Shown here piece by piece: positions 22,646-34,746 of a stretch of DNA of 64,000 bases. A program made the position numbers and the translations under genes. Below the pieces are notes generated by a model. It searched no databases and had not been told where the DNA came from. It saw only the letters and a program-made list of their open reading frames with translations. Numbering within the stretch: the first letter of the stretch is position 1; each line of letters starts with the position of its first letter. Source of the stretch: Gremmenia infestans. Lineage: Eukaryota > Ascomycota > Leotiomycetes > Helotiales > Hamatocanthoscyphaceae. The stretch lies in contig JAFEVB010000001.1 of NCBI GenBank assembly GCA_032629725.1, positions 496,001 through 560,000 of the forward strand, read 5' to 3'.

Positions 22646-23620
22646 TTTGAACCGAATATTGGCGTGGAAGAGAAAATATCATTTCAGATTTCTGGGGAAA
22701 CACAGCTATTCATTCGTATCTCGATCAGGACTTAAAAAATAGTCTAAGCCTGTTGCTAGCATCATCTCCAACATGTTGGTGTTTTTCAGGCAGTTTCGTT
22801 GGCCAACAGGTGACCAGCAAGATATGAACAAGGCTGAGTGAGCAGCTATGTTCCCGACAGAGCGGTACATCCCACCTTCGGATTGCAAGAGGCAGACAAA
22901 GAAGCATGGCGCAGATACGGACAACAGCCCATAGCGATCGACAAAATGAAGACGATTCGAACAGAAGTAGGCGCAGTTAATTGCATCGTGTATGCAGAAG
23001 AACCTACATCTTCTGCCTCTTGTATGCGATGCGTCTACCATGAGGCATTGGCTGAACTTACAGGACCAATGTTGCTTACAGAGGTGTAAACATATTGGAA
23101 TCAACTGTATCTTCGAATAGCTTCGAAATTCCGTGTATAAGAAATGGTGTACCAGTAATTGAAAAACAAGACGACGCTTCAGAATCGGCAATCCGATTTC
23201 GGACACTTTCAATCTGTATACAGTATCATCGTAATGAAAGCAGGATTCCCCGAAAATTACCTTATGTTATATGGAATACTTTATAAAACCAACGCACCCA
23301 AATCCAGTTTTAATATTGAGATCTGTAAAAGGCTAAAGCAAGGGATGAGTGAGATCGTGAGTGATTGAATGAGTAGTGAGATCGTGAAGTGCAAGGCAAG
23401 ATATTAGTTTCGGTCTCCGGATCGGGGTAAGATCCCTGTATTGAGGGGCAATGAAGGCTATTTCTACGCTAACCAAAAATATTCATGCCACCAAGTGACA
23501 CACCGAAAGAAATTTCGAGCTCTTCTTCCTCTCCAGAACAACTCCGGAATATACACTTCTCGATCCTTCGCCATAGACCCTTCATTACCTTTCAAGAATT
23601 CCCCCGAGACACCAGCAATC
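22646..23620. other. Intergenic region and SHMT leader
   Basis: Shared upstream region of the divergently transcribed Cys-rich membrane gene and SHMT. A 168-codon minus-strand frame at 22706-23212 lacks coding character. Two near copies of GTGAGATCGTGA-type sequence lie around 23350-23385. A long upstream open frame begins at ATG 23485 and overlaps the SHMT start in another frame. Confidence 0.4.
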
Positions 23621-25219
23621 ATGGCGTCCAATGGCTATGCTCTCACCAAATCTCACCAGGAAGTAAGTTTCTGGTTGATATGAGGACTACTTTGGATATA
23701 GCTGACTCGCCATCACAGATGCTGGAGAAGTCTTTACTTGAAACTGATCCTGAGATCGCCGAGATCATGGTAAATAGCACCCCATATTATCCCTACTACT
23801 TTTTTAACTTGGCTTGCAGAAACTCGAAATCCAGCGTCAACGCGAATCCATCATCCTCATCGCCTCCGAAAATGTTACCTCCCGCGCCGTCTTCGATGCT
23901 CTGGGATCGCCCATGTCAAACAAGTACTCCGAGGGATACCCAGGTGCTAGATACTACGGTGGAAACCAACACATCGACTCAATTGAGTTGACCTGTCAAG
24001 CTCGTGCCCTCAAGGCCTTCAATCTTGACTCCGAGAAATGGGGCGTCAACGTCCAGTGCTTGAGCGGTAGCCCTGCCAATCTGCAGGTATACCAGGCCAT
24101 CATGAGACCTCATGACAGACTCATGGGCCTCGATCTTCCCCACGGTGGCCATTTGAGCCACGGTTACCAAACCGCTCAACGAAAGTAAGTAAAACCCGCC
24201 ACCCTAAAAATGAGAAAACTTTAGCTGACCACATTTGTAGGATTTCTGCTGTATCAACCTACTTTGAAACCTTCCCATACAGAGTTAACCTCGAGACTGG
24301 CATTATCGACTACGAACAATTGGAGCAGAATGCCTTGATGTACAGACCAAAGGTCCTCGTGGCCGGAACCTCCGCATACTGCCGTCTGATCGACTATGCC
24401 CGCATGCGTAAGATCGCAGACCTTGTAGGCGCCTACCTCGTCGTTGATATGGCACACATATCTGGTCTTATTGCCGCTGGTGTCATCCCCAGCCCCTTCG
24501 AGCACGCAGATATCGTCACGACCACCACCCACAAGTCCCTCCGTGGTCCCCGTGGTGCCATGATCTTCTTCCGCAAGGGTGTCCGCAAGACAGATGCCAA
24601 GTCCGGCAAGGAGACCCTCTACGACCTCGAGGGCCCCATCAACTTCTCCGTCTTCCCAGGCCACCAGGGTGGACCCCACAACCACACGATCACCGCTCTC
24701 GCCGTCGCTCTCAAGCAAGCCACCACCCCAGAATTCAAGCAATACCAGGAGCAAGTCGTCAAGAACGCCAAGGCGCTCGAGGTCGAATTTAAAAAGCTAG
24801 GCTACAAGCTGGTTGCCGACGGCACAGATTCCCACATGGTCCTCCTGGACCTGCGCCCACAAGCCCTCGACGGAGCACGTGTCGAGGCCGTTCTCGAGCA
24901 AGTCAACATCGCTTGCAACAAGAACTCTATCCCCGGCGACAAGTCTGCTCTCACCCCCTGCGGTATCCGTATCGGCACCCCGGCCATGACCAGCCGTGGT
25001 TTCGGCGAAGAGCACTTCAAGCGCGTAGCCAGCTACATTGATCAGTGCACTAAGATCTGCAAGGAAGTGCAAGGCGCACTTCCCAAGAGCGATAACAAAC
25101 TCAAGGACTTCAAGGCCAAGGTTGCTGGTGGTGAGGTTGAGAAGATCAATGAGATGAAGAAGGAAATTGCTTCATGGGCTGGCTCGTTCCCTCTCCCTGT
25201 TGAGGGATGGAGAGAATAG
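23621..25219 (+). CDS. SHM2: Serine hydroxymethyltransferase, cytosolic
   Basis: PLP enzyme that converts serine and tetrahydrofolate to glycine and methylene-THF. Exons 23621-23662, 23719-23769, 23820-24184 and 24241-25219, 478 aa. All introns are 50-56 nt with GTAAGT/GTAAAT donors; the last one splits a Lys codon. Family blocks are [26 protein letters not shown] (opening, given in part), [22 protein letters not shown], and [17 protein letters not shown], in which Lys about 251 is the PLP lysine. The start [13 protein letters not shown] has no mitochondrial presequence, so this is the cytosolic form. The enzyme feeds one-carbon units to purine, thymidylate and methionine synthesis. Symbol follows yeast usage. 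Confidence 0.95.
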
Positions 25220-25660
25220 AAGATTTTTCATTGTTGATGATAAAGGGGGCTTATTTCTTTTTGTCACGGGGTGGGCGGAGTGTGGGAAAAAGCGTGGATT
25301 TAACGGCGCATTCATCGTGTTGGCTACTTCAACCGTAGTCATTTTTGGGCTACTTCAACGCAGTCTTATGAGAGATATCATGGAGTTCAATGGGCATTCA
25401 ACGGCTTATTAGCGTCGGGGTTCGCATTAGAAAGAGGATGCTACCCAAGTAACTTGAGGAATGCAGGAGCATCTTGCCTGGGCAGCGCTGTTTATGCCCA
25501 TTGATACGTACAATCTTAGACTTCCTCATATACCATTACGTGAAATATGTAGATATGGTTACGCAAACAAAGGGATTCAAGCATAAGGGTATCATTTTCG
25601 TACTTCATAATACTAACAAACTACTCCTAGAAATCCAAGAATTCCAACAATATGCGCATC
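25220..25660. other. Convergent 3' intergenic region of SHMT and RPA34
   Basis: About 440 bp between two convergent stop codons; holds 3' UTR sequence, with the partly repeated words GGCTACTTCAACC and GGCTACTTCAACG at about 25321-25360. No gene seen. Confidence 0.4.
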
Positions 25661-27346
25661 TCAAACCACACTTTTCAGCTTCTCCTGACTCTCCTGACTA
25701 GACTCCTCCCTCCTCAACGTCTTCATCTTCTTCCTTCGCTCCTCACTCGTCAGACTTGGATCCGTCGCCTTCGTTAGCTCTTTGATAGATAGCTCTTGCT
25801 CCGGCGTCGTAGGAAGCTTGCTGTCTCTATGCTTGTGCTTGGATTTCTTGACTTTCACCTCACTTCCATTCGAGACAGCGGGTGCTGAGGCGGAAGGAGG
25901 AGGTAGGTTTGAATGCGTGGACTTTGAGGGTTTCAGAGGCGAAGAAGCGGGTTCATGTGCTGGCTTCTTGAGGATCGATTTCGACGTTTCGGATGTCTTG
26001 AGTAGTGATGCGGGGGGTGGGATTGGCGTTACGGTCTTAGTTGACGCTGATACTCTGTCTTCCTGCGAGCCGTTCTGCTTTGTCTTCTGTCGTTTTAGCT
26101 GTCTGTCGTCAATATCTGGTGCTGGGTTCGACGAACTGTGCTTTGTCTTCTTCTCTCCTCCTTCGCTGTGCTTCCTCTTGAGTGGAGCGGAGCTGGTTGG
26201 TGCTTTCGAGACTTTGGGTTTGGGAAGGGGCGGTGCTTCGGTCATTTCTTCGTCCGACTCCTCATCAGACGAAGAGGCTATAGATGCTGGCTTTCTGAAT
26301 CCTTTAGAAGCTTCTTCTTCGTTGTCAGAGTCCGAGCTGCTCCCGTCTACCGAGTTTGTGTCTAAGCCGATCCTGCCAGGGTTCCCGGTGCCGAATCCAA
26401 TTGGGAGGAAACGCATCTTCAGGCCCTCGGGTTGAGGACGTACGGGCTTCTTAGCTGGGACTGTTGCTTTTGCTAATGTGGTGCTGGAGCCGTCCATCCC
26501 TGGTATTTTGATAATTTGCTGAAGGTGAAGAATCTGGTCAATTGGCTTCCGAACTATCACAAAGTCAGCGGCATGTGCAAGAATAAATAGTGCGCCTATG
26601 AATGTTTACCAGTCTGATACCCATCATCAGAGCTAGTTGGAACCATGATTTTCGTATATGTCTTATCCTCCGCTGTATCTTTTACGAAGCCGTAATCATG
26701 GTTATTGTGAGAACAGACCTTCTCGCCATCTTCCACAGCCGATAGTGACATTTTCTTGACGGACGAAATAGGTACAGAGGCTGGAGCAGTAAAATACCAT
26801 ATCTGCTTTCCCTCCAAATTAGACTTCTTGAACGTTGTAGCTGCTTGCGATGTGCCATCTATAGAGGAGGATTCGAAGCCAGCTGGAGCCTTGTATGGTG
26901 GGGGTGGTTGGATCGTAACAGTCTTTGAGGCTGGCTCTTTGGAAGGTTTTCTGTAGTTCAATGAGCTGCCGTAGCGTGTAATAGTAGCATCTAACTTACT
27001 TGACAGCTTTTACTGGCTGTATATCTTTCTTGGAAGGCTCTGCCTCTTCGTCGTCCCCGCTTTCCTCTTGGCTTCCTTTTTCGCTCTCACTCTCGTTCTC
27101 ACTGGAGCTTTCACTTCCGTCCGGGGCGGGCAATTTGCCATTGGACTTGGGCAAAGCATCTATGGGGTTCTCTGGTAGCGAATCGTCTTCGCTATCGGAC
27201 TCCTTGCCATCGGATTCCTTGTCACTTTCTTCGACGAACTCGGAGCTTAGAGCAGCATTTGTGGTCGTAGGAAATTTCTCCGGCTTCTTGGGCACCGCAG
27301 CCTTTTTGTTCTTCGCCACCTTGTTCAGGGCATTTAAAGAAGGCAT
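25661..27346 (-). CDS. RPA34: DNA-directed RNA polymerase I subunit RPA34 (A34.5-like)
   Basis: Subunit that, with A49, forms the TFIIF-like dimer of RNA polymerase I and aids rRNA promoter escape and elongation. Exons on the minus strand: 27346-27000, 26950-26610 and 26553-25661 (introns 49 and 56 nt, GTAAGT and GTAAAC donors), 526 aa. The N-terminal 115 residues are Lys/Ser/Glu acidic low complexity. The recognisable dimerisation region is in exon 2: LEGKQIWYFTAPASVPISSV and later YTKIMVPTSSDDGYQT. Exon 3 starts RKPIDQILHLQQII and passes into a Lys/Ser-rich disordered C-terminus, typical of fungal members. It shares a 224-bp promoter with GRC3. Family call rests on the GKQIWYFTAPASVPISS block. 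Confidence 0.8.
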
Positions 27347-27570
27347 ATTTCCCAGAAACGGAGTTTCTCTGGCTGCGAGAAGCGAAAAGAGAAGGTGTTA
27401 CGAGTTGTGGAAATTTTAAATGCGCGCGTTGAACCTATAACTTTTTTTCAAGCTGCATCGGAAAATCGATCGGTAAATATCCGGCGAAACTTTTTACCCC
27501 AGCCTTGTCCTTCAGATTTTATACAGACAGAATTGGCAATTCAACTCACGTCACTATAAACAGTCACCAT
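27347..27570. promoter_or_regulatory. Divergent promoter shared by RPA34 and GRC3
   Basis: Only 224 bp separate the two start codons. It contains an AAATTTT word at 27411-27417, close to the RRPE element (GAAAAATTTT-like) of ribosome-biogenesis genes, and a short AT-rich core. The RRPE match is weak; the shared architecture is plain. Confidence 0.5.
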
Positions 27571-29957
27571 ATGTCTTCGTATAGAAAGAAACGGAAACTT
27601 GACAACGAAACTCCGCGACAAACTCCACGTAAGAAGCAATTATACAAATCAAAAGCATATGCTAACTATATCTAGAATTGAGTGCTGTTGCTGCGAGACG
27701 AGCTCTGCAGTCCAGAGCTCAAGCTCCTCCGACTCAGAATAACGACTCTGAGTCAAGCATCTATGATGAGACTGCCACTTCAGCCTTCTCCGTCTTGAAA
27801 AAAACCGCTCCTGTCCCTCAAGAGGTGTCGGTAGACGAGACGATCCAGAAAGACAGGAACGATGAGACTGGGAGCAGCACACCAATCATTGATGTTGAAG
27901 AAGAGGACGGGAAGAATGCATTATCTTCGTATGTCTTTTCTGAAACCAGGTGGCATCTTGTTTCCATTTCTGACTTCAATAAAGCACTAGATCACGTGCC
28001 GGATCCCCTGAGGTTGTTCTCGAGAGGCCTTCAATACCCTTGTCTTCGTTCAAGCCGAATAAGAAAAACGTGGAGGAACTAAAAGGTAATATTATAGTGC
28101 TTAGTTTGGCCCCCGGTGAAGTAAGATACTTGTCAAGGCTTTCGTTTGGGATTTACTGACATGGCGAAGCGTTTGGTCCTTGTTGGTCAATGTGCCATCA
28201 CTGTCCGAAAAGGGCAAATCACTCTCCTGGGTGCCACTCTGCAAGCCTCAAAAACACTACACAGAGTCTACGCTCCATCTTCACATGCTTTGCCAGTCAT
28301 TCGGTGTATGGCCACTGAGATTGATGCTGCAGAAGTTTGCCTTCATCAGTGTGAAAGTGGTCTGGGGCATTTGAAATCTCTATCCCCGTTATTTGGCAAG
28401 CTTTGGAATGATGGCTCAGGGCCGTTAGGCCCAGAGTTTGAGTCGATACTAGGAAAGAAGTATACTAGTACATATCAAATAGTACGATCCACTCTCAGCC
28501 TAAATGAACATATGCTCAACTTCGACCAGTTACTCTCCTCGCAGGACGGGCCTCCGAAGGCATTCTTATATCCCCTAATTTCTCCCCCAGAATGGAATGC
28601 CGCTCTGTCAAAATTGACGGAACCAGGTACTGAGGTCTCTGCTGTCTTCGTTTGTGGACCTAAGTCGTCTGGCAAGTCCACATTTGGAAGACTATTAACA
28701 AACAGACTTCTGTCCAACCCGAACGGCATAGCTTTGCTAGATCTAGATCCCGGACAACCTGAATACTCAACACCTGGACATCTATCACTAGTCCACCTCC
28801 GGGAACCGAATCTCGGTCCACCATACACACACCCAGTACCACATGGCAAAAGTCGAACAATTTGTTCTCATGCAATTGGCGCCGTAACGCCTTCGATGGA
28901 TCCAGCTTTCTACATGGCATGTGCCTCTGACCTCCTTGCCCACTACCACAACCTACTCTCAACTTGGCCCAACTGTCCTCTTGTCATCAACACACCAGGT
29001 TGGGTCTTAGGAACGGGACTCGAAATCCTAGTTCAACTAATCACTAAAATTCGCCCAACAGACATCATATACATGTCTCAAGCCGGACCTCCAGAAGTCA
29101 CTGCAAGTCTCAAAGAAGCAGCGAAAGGAAAACCACTCTTCACATTACCATCACAAGCCAGCGAGTATACTACCAGAACAGCAGCGCATCTAAGGACCAT
29201 GCAATCAATGTCTTACTTCCACATAGACCCATCATCGAACGGCCAAAAGTTTAAGACTAAACCACTAACCTCAATCCCGCCCTGGGAAATACGGTACTCG
29301 GGAGAAGATCCAGGGATTCTCGGAATAATATGCTACGGCGAGCAGCCACCAGCTGAGTTCCTCGCGGACACTATAAACGGCTCCCTAGTCTCAATCGTAG
29401 CCATCGACGACGACGCCGCGATCCCTGGCTGGCACACCCAGGACGAAAACAAACTCCAGGCAATAGACCAAGAGTTCATCTCCCTCACTACAGACCCAAA
29501 TCTCGACCCCTTCGACACCACTGCCCAGCCGCTTCAAACACCCCTTCTAATCCGCACCCCAACCGAAAACCTACCTTACTTCAACCCTCTAAATAGCATT
29601 ACGCTCGACCCGACACACTCCCATACAATCGGCCTCGCACTCGTACGAGGTATCGATATCCCTCGTCGGCGACTGCAAATCCTCACGCCGGTTCCTGCAG
29701 CTCTGATTGAGGAGCTTAATGAGGGTGGTAAGAAGATAGTGCTGGTGAGTGGGAAGCTTGATACGCCTGGATGGGCGTATACCGAGTCCTTGGTGCTAGA
29801 GAAGGAGAGAAAGAAACGGGTGGAGGATGTGCAGATGGGTGGGGGGATGGGAGAGGCGCCTTGGGTTGAAAGGTTGGAGGGAAGTCAGGGGCGTGGTGTC
29901 GGGGCGAGGGTTTGGAGGGTTAGGAGGGATTTGGGGAAGATGGGCGATGGCGATTGA
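27571..29957 (+). CDS. GRC3: Polynucleotide 5'-hydroxyl-kinase GRC3
   Basis: Clp1/Grc3-type kinase that with the Las1 nuclease processes ITS2 of pre-rRNA, and in yeast also affects RNA polymerase I termination. Exons 27571-27628, 27676-27928, 27991-28120 and 28170-29957, 742 aa; introns 47, 62 and 49 nt. Landmarks: N-terminal basic MSSYRKKRKL, a conserved beta-rich region around PGERLVLVGQCAITVRKG, Walker A GPKSSGKST at about residues 310-318, and LLDLDPGQPEYSTPG at about 337-350, then a C-terminal domain with SHTIGLALVRGID. Exon 3 to exon 4 splicing (GGTGAA/CGTTTG) restores the frame that otherwise stops at a TGA in the intron. Sense strand becomes G-rich in the last 250 nt. Confidence 0.92.
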
Positions 29958-30303
29958 GTGGTGTAGATGTAGGTGTTGAAGCTTTGGAGGCTTGTGTTGA
30001 GAATTGCTAACTTGCTGTTAGACAATGACCTTTGATAGACTGATCCATCCTATTGTTTATAAGCATGATACACAGGGTTCTCTGAGAAACATTAGCGAGA
30101 TCAATACTCAAATTCGTCTGTGTCCAAAACCAATGCAATTGATCGCTACAAACAATATGGGGTATCTATTCAGGGAAAGGCAAGAGGCTATCTATCCCAG
30201 AACTCCGTGGTATATCCTTCAAACTCCAATCCAATTTCAATGTGCGACCAAGTGTGACACATGCTCACGCAGTTTCCTAAGCATCCCTCATACACAACGT
30301 TCA
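29958..30303. other. Convergent 3' intergenic region of GRC3 and the BTB gene
   Basis: About 350 bp; 3' UTRs of two convergent genes. No gene or repeat seen. Confidence 0.4.
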
Positions 30304-31815
30304 TCATACCGTCCGTGAAAACAAGCTTCTAAACTTATGAAGACCAATGTATTCCTCGTCAATAAAATAGCTCTCCTTCGAAACCGGAGAGAAATACGTT
30401 CTATTCTCCGTCTGCATACTAAAATTCTTCTACAACAGATTAGTATTCTACTTTTATAGAGAGGAGTTGAGAAGATACAACACTCCTCGGGAGCCCCAAT
30501 ACAACAAAAGTGAGGAGAAGGAATGAAAAGAGGGGAAGGTAACTTACCAACAGATTCTCTAAGAACTCGTCATGGTTCTGCGCAAGCTCCCTATAAGCTT
30601 TGTGAGATTCCGCGTCGGTGAGGCGCCGGATACTATCCATGACGAATTTCCGCAGTGTGGAGTGAGCATGCGTGCGGGTGTAGATGATATCGACCGCCTC
30701 GACGGGGATGTCGCGGTGCAGGTTTAGTTCTCCTTGGATGTAGGCTTCTATGGCTATGTTGAAGAGTTTGGGCCAGCAGATGGTTTCGGTGAGGACGCAG
30801 AGGTGGAGTAGGGCCATTTGATGCTCGTTTTCTTCAATGAATAGGCTTCCTAGTGGTTTGGAAGGGGGGATACCATCGATGAATTTGCCCTCGCTCTCAG
30901 GATAGTGGATCGTAGGAGAGTATCCGAATTCGCCAGGTCTCTTCGGAGGTAGCCATGAAAAGGGGCTGGGTGGTACTGTATTATATTTGTATCTCCTAGA
31001 GCTTAGATAATGTAACGGAAATTCTGAGTGTCCAAAAACGGATGATCCAGGAGCTTCTATATGTAGCGGTTGGGGCGTTGACGCCGATCTCCCTACTCCG
31101 AACAGTGATGATGCGGGAGGCGAAGGAGGTCTTGCAGAATTTCTGGCCAATTCGTAATCTCCCATACGAAGTTCTTCTGGCGAATACTTCTCATACTGAG
31201 GATCACAGCAGATGTGAAGAAATGACTCTACGCTGTTGTGTGGATCGCTCACTATGGAGACCATGGAAGTTAGGATCGATATTCTTTCAGGCATCTGTGG
31301 GAGAGGTGGGGCATTGTGGTGTTATTGTCCCAACACTCAAAACCGCAGATAGGATGTCTGCTAGGCAAAACTTACCGTCTGGTTTGTTGAGAGGTGAAAA
31401 CCCTTCAATTGTGCCCATTGATGGGAAAATGGCCGACTTGGTTTTGACATATTCTTTGGACATGCCGCCCGCCGACAGCGTCCGGGAGAAAGGACTAGCT
31501 TTCTTGCAACCCGGGATGATACCACGATATAACCAACCGATCAAAAGTCCCACGGCGGCTGGATCATCCTCCTCCAGGTGGATTCTGGCCTTCCTCTGCT
31601 TCCTTGAACCTTCCGTTCAAAGCCTTGTCGAAGTAGTCTGATTGAGAAGTGAGAAGTTGCTTGTGGACTACGTAGTGTTTTTGTTCTGGCCCAACATAAA
31701 GGGAAACGACCTCGGTTCCTAAGTCTCTATTGATATTGTTAGCTTATACATATTTATTGCAGTATCTGCGGTTTACTTACTCGGCAAACGTGACTTTGGT
31801 GCTTGGGACGGCCAT
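30304..31815 (-). CDS. BTB/POZ domain protein with a reading-frame break
   Basis: Minus-strand parts: exon 1 31815-31781 (MAVPSTKVTFA), 31726-31376, about 31294-30548 and 30429-30304. The BTB core is clear: EVVSLYVGPEQKHYVVHKQL, YFDKALNGRFKEAEEG, RIHLEEDDPAAVGLLIGWLY, and in the third segment LLHLCVLTETICWPKLFNIA and STLRKFVMDSIRRL. However, FKEAEEG and RIHLEEDD lie in different frames, so one extra base sits at about 31587-31590. The join between the GTAAGT donor at 31375 and the only good acceptor (CCCACAG before 31294) is also out of phase. The last intron (30547-30430) splices in phase 0. BTB proteins of this kind are protein-interaction modules or CUL3 adaptors. Either the gene is decaying or the assembly has one-base errors. 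Confidence 0.68.
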
Positions 31816-32164
31816 AGTAATGAGATGGCCAATAACACAGGCCGTGCGGTTAGAAATCAAGGTAATTGTAAACCTCCAGAAGCAGTGTCTACATGTAGAC
31901 GATCCTTAAGTTGTGAGTTCATTGGAAAGAGGCTGCTACGTGGTTGACAGGCAGCAAGGCTGAAGAAATCACCCCCTCTAGGTACCCCCTGCACTCCCCG
32001 CCCCGCAATATCTTATCGCGAGTCTTATCGCCTAACAGGGGTCAATTCAATTAAGACGCGGAACTTTTTACAGTAACACAGACGCGTTCCCGACGCGACT
32101 TCAACCTCAAATACACAATAACTTAACTTTGATCAACACCAACACTGTTAAAGTCACAGCTGAA
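31816..32164. promoter_or_regulatory. Divergent promoter region of the BTB gene and PRI1
   Basis: About 350 bp between two divergent starts. The PRI1-proximal part contains several ACGCG words (GACGCGGAA, AGACGCGTTCCCGACGCGACT, about 32055-32098). ACGCGT is the MBF/MCB box of G1/S genes in yeasts, here ACGCGTT at about 32083-32089, fitting a primase gene. Function is inferred. Confidence 0.5.
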
Positions 32165-33959
32165 ATGCCTCACTCTGTCTCCCCTGCGAACTATGGGACG
32201 CCTGACCAGGTTCAGGACGATATGGTTTTTGAACCTCAACCAGAAGCAGAAAATGGCGAAACTCAAAATACAGCAAGTCCAGAAAGTCCAGTGGTTGTAA
32301 ATACCGAACCGGAAAATGGTATCACCCAGGGAGACGAGGTCGCAGATCACGACATGGCAATGGAAGACGTCGGCGTTCAAGGAGAGAAAGTACTGGAATC
32401 TGCAGTCAAGGAGGAAAGCAAGTCAGAAGTGAAACTTGAGGATCTTTTTGCAGACGTTGAATCGGACGAGGAGTTCCCCAGCTCAAATGCCCTGAACGTG
32501 AAACCCTCCAGCCCTCCCGAGGCCCCTTCATCTCCAGTGTAAGTGTCCCTGGCTTTGCCTATAGCAATAACAATGTACTGAACCATTTCTAGACATGTTG
32601 GTCCTGCTTCAAAACCGTCAGATTCGGATGTAATGCGATCTTTTTACCAGCGATTATTCCCCTGGCGACACCTTTTCCAATGGCTGAACCATTCTCCCAC
32701 TCCTTCTACAGATTTTGGCCACCGCGAGTTTGCGTTCACGTTGCAAAACGACGCATACCTTCGATACCAATCATTTCCAACTTCAGATCTGTAAGTAAGG
32801 AGATACTTTGAAAGGAGCTATGCTAATGGATTTGATAGCCTCCGGAAAGATGTCCTCCGTCTTATGCCATCCCGATTCGAAATTGGCCCAGTTTACACGA
32901 CGAATCCACGAGATCGAAAAACACTTCGAAAGTCATCTGCATTCAAACCTCTTGCCAAAGAGATATGCTTCGATATAGATTTGACGGATTACGACGATAT
33001 TCGAACATGTTGTGACAAAGCCAATATTTGCAATAAATGTTGGCAGTTTATCACAATGGCTGTAAAGGTCATAGACGTTGCTCTACGAGATGATTTTGGC
33101 TTCAAGCATATCCTGTGGGTCTATTCAGGTCGAAGAGGTGCTCACGCCTGGGTTTGTGATAAGAAGGCTAGATTTCTAGATGATCAGAAGAGGAGGGCAA
33201 TTGCGGGGTACCTAGAGGTAATAAAAGGAGGAGCCCAGAGCGGTAAGAGAGTCAACGTGAAGAGGCCATTGCACCCGCATGTAGCGTATGATCCCTCGAC
33301 CCGAAATCAACTTCACCACTAATAGGTTATATAGACGGAGTCTTGAGGTCCTAAAGTCACATTTTCAAACTGACATTCTTCACGATCAAGATCCCTGGGA
33401 AACAGATGAGAAATTCGACCGACTTCTTCAACTCCTCCCCGACAAAACCTTGAACGAAGCACTTCGGAAAAAGTGGAGTTCCGCGCCTGGCCGGGCATCT
33501 ACATCGAAATGGGCAGATATTGATGCTCTAGCAAAGTCCGGGGCCAGCAAAACCTTGGATGCCAAGGCACTACTGGAGGCAAAGCAAGACATCGTTCTCG
33601 AGTACACGTACCCTCGACTCGATATTGAAGTCAGCAAGCATCTGAACCATCTTCTCAAAAGTCCTTTTGTGGTACATCCTGGAACCGGTAGAGTTTGTGT
33701 GCCGATCAACACAAAAGATCTTGAAAGCTTTGATCCACTGGAGGTTCCGACTGTAACGGAACTTCTGGGTGAGATTGATGAATGGACACCTCCGGAGGGA
33801 GAGAAAGAGGGAAAGGCTGTTCAGGACTGGGAGAAGACGAGCTTGAAGCCTTACGTGGAATACTTCAGGTCTTTTGTCGTGGCTCTGATGAAGGATGAGA
33901 AAGATGTCAAAGTCAAGAGGGAGCGGGAAGAGAACGCTGCTGAGGCTATGGAGTTTTGA
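32165..33959 (+). CDS. PRI1: DNA primase catalytic (small) subunit
   Basis: Makes the RNA primer for DNA polymerase alpha. Exons 32165-32538, 32593-32790, 32839-33285 and 33335-33959, 547 aa. Introns 54, 48 and 49 nt; the last uses GTATGA and rebuilds HPHVARSLEVLKSHF across the join. Motifs: FDIDLTDYDD with the catalytic Asp pair at about residues 236 and 238, Cys cluster CC...C..C at about 248-258 (zinc site), and SGRRGAHAWVCD at about 287-298. An acidic disordered N-terminus of about 120 residues precedes the core (EVKLEDLFADVESDEEFPSS), longer than in yeast. I start at MPHSVSP, the first ATG; the same frame is open upstream but only from a TTG. Upstream ACGCG boxes suggest S-phase expression. 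Confidence 0.94.
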
Positions 33960-34746
33960 TGGATTATGATGGATGGGCACAGGCGTTTTGGGAGTATCAA
34001 CGTTGCTACTATTATTGTTGGAATGGATGAAATGAAGTGCTTCAGACAGTGGAATATAAGCTTAGCTACCGCATAGTATTATAAAGTTGGTCAAAGAACT
34101 CTACCTAAGGTATTGTCAAAATCTTCTTTGATGTGATCAATACACAATTGACCATACTTTCAAGAACACTACTGCCTAAGTCACATAATAGACCTCGATC
34201 CATGCATCATCTCACCAATTTCCAGAATACTACCTACCTTCCTAGGTAGGTAGACTCGGTTTATGGTCACGTGCTTACATGCAGCCTGGTCTTGGCGTCG
34301 GCTAATAAACTTTGAGCTCTGAATCGTCAACTTCGACGGTCAACCTCCACCTTGCAAGAAAATATCCACCTCCCACAAACACCCTCCGGCCTCTCTAGTC
34401 TACTCCAAATACGAACTCTTGATTCTCTACAATCAATTGAAGCACTGCGCATAACACTGCAGTAACAAAAAGCCCGAAGATACCGACGCCAAAACTACAT
34501 TACAAGGCCAAAAGATTCAGATCACCCCTCTATTCGACCGCAACTTGTGCCATTCACCTCCCTCCCTCCCTCCCTCCCTCCAACGATTTCCGAGACTGAG
34601 CTTCCGCCATTTTGCGGAGCCCTTCATGCGACTTCTCACCTTCTACTACGACTCATAACGACGATATCACCCACTTGCACCCCAAATTCCCTACACCCGG
34701 CGTCGTCTCTAAATTATTTTCATAAAGACGGGATCCTTGAACAAGA
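33960..34746. other. Intergenic region and long 5' leader of DHH1
   Basis: About 790 bp. A near-palindrome CTACCTACCTTCCTAGGTAGGTAG lies at about 34230-34253 and CACGTG at about 34268-34273. From about 34330 the sequence is C/T/A-rich leader, with a TCCC microsatellite at 34557-34581. No gene seen. Confidence 0.5.
34557..34581. repeat. TCCC microsatellite in the DHH1 leader
   Basis: About six CTCC/TCCC units in a row, part of a pyrimidine-rich leader. Confidence 0.85.

Noticed and set aside
22706..23212. 168-codon minus-strand frame between the Cys-rich gene and SHMT
   Set aside because: Cys/His/Phe-rich without pattern; lies in a divergent promoter region.
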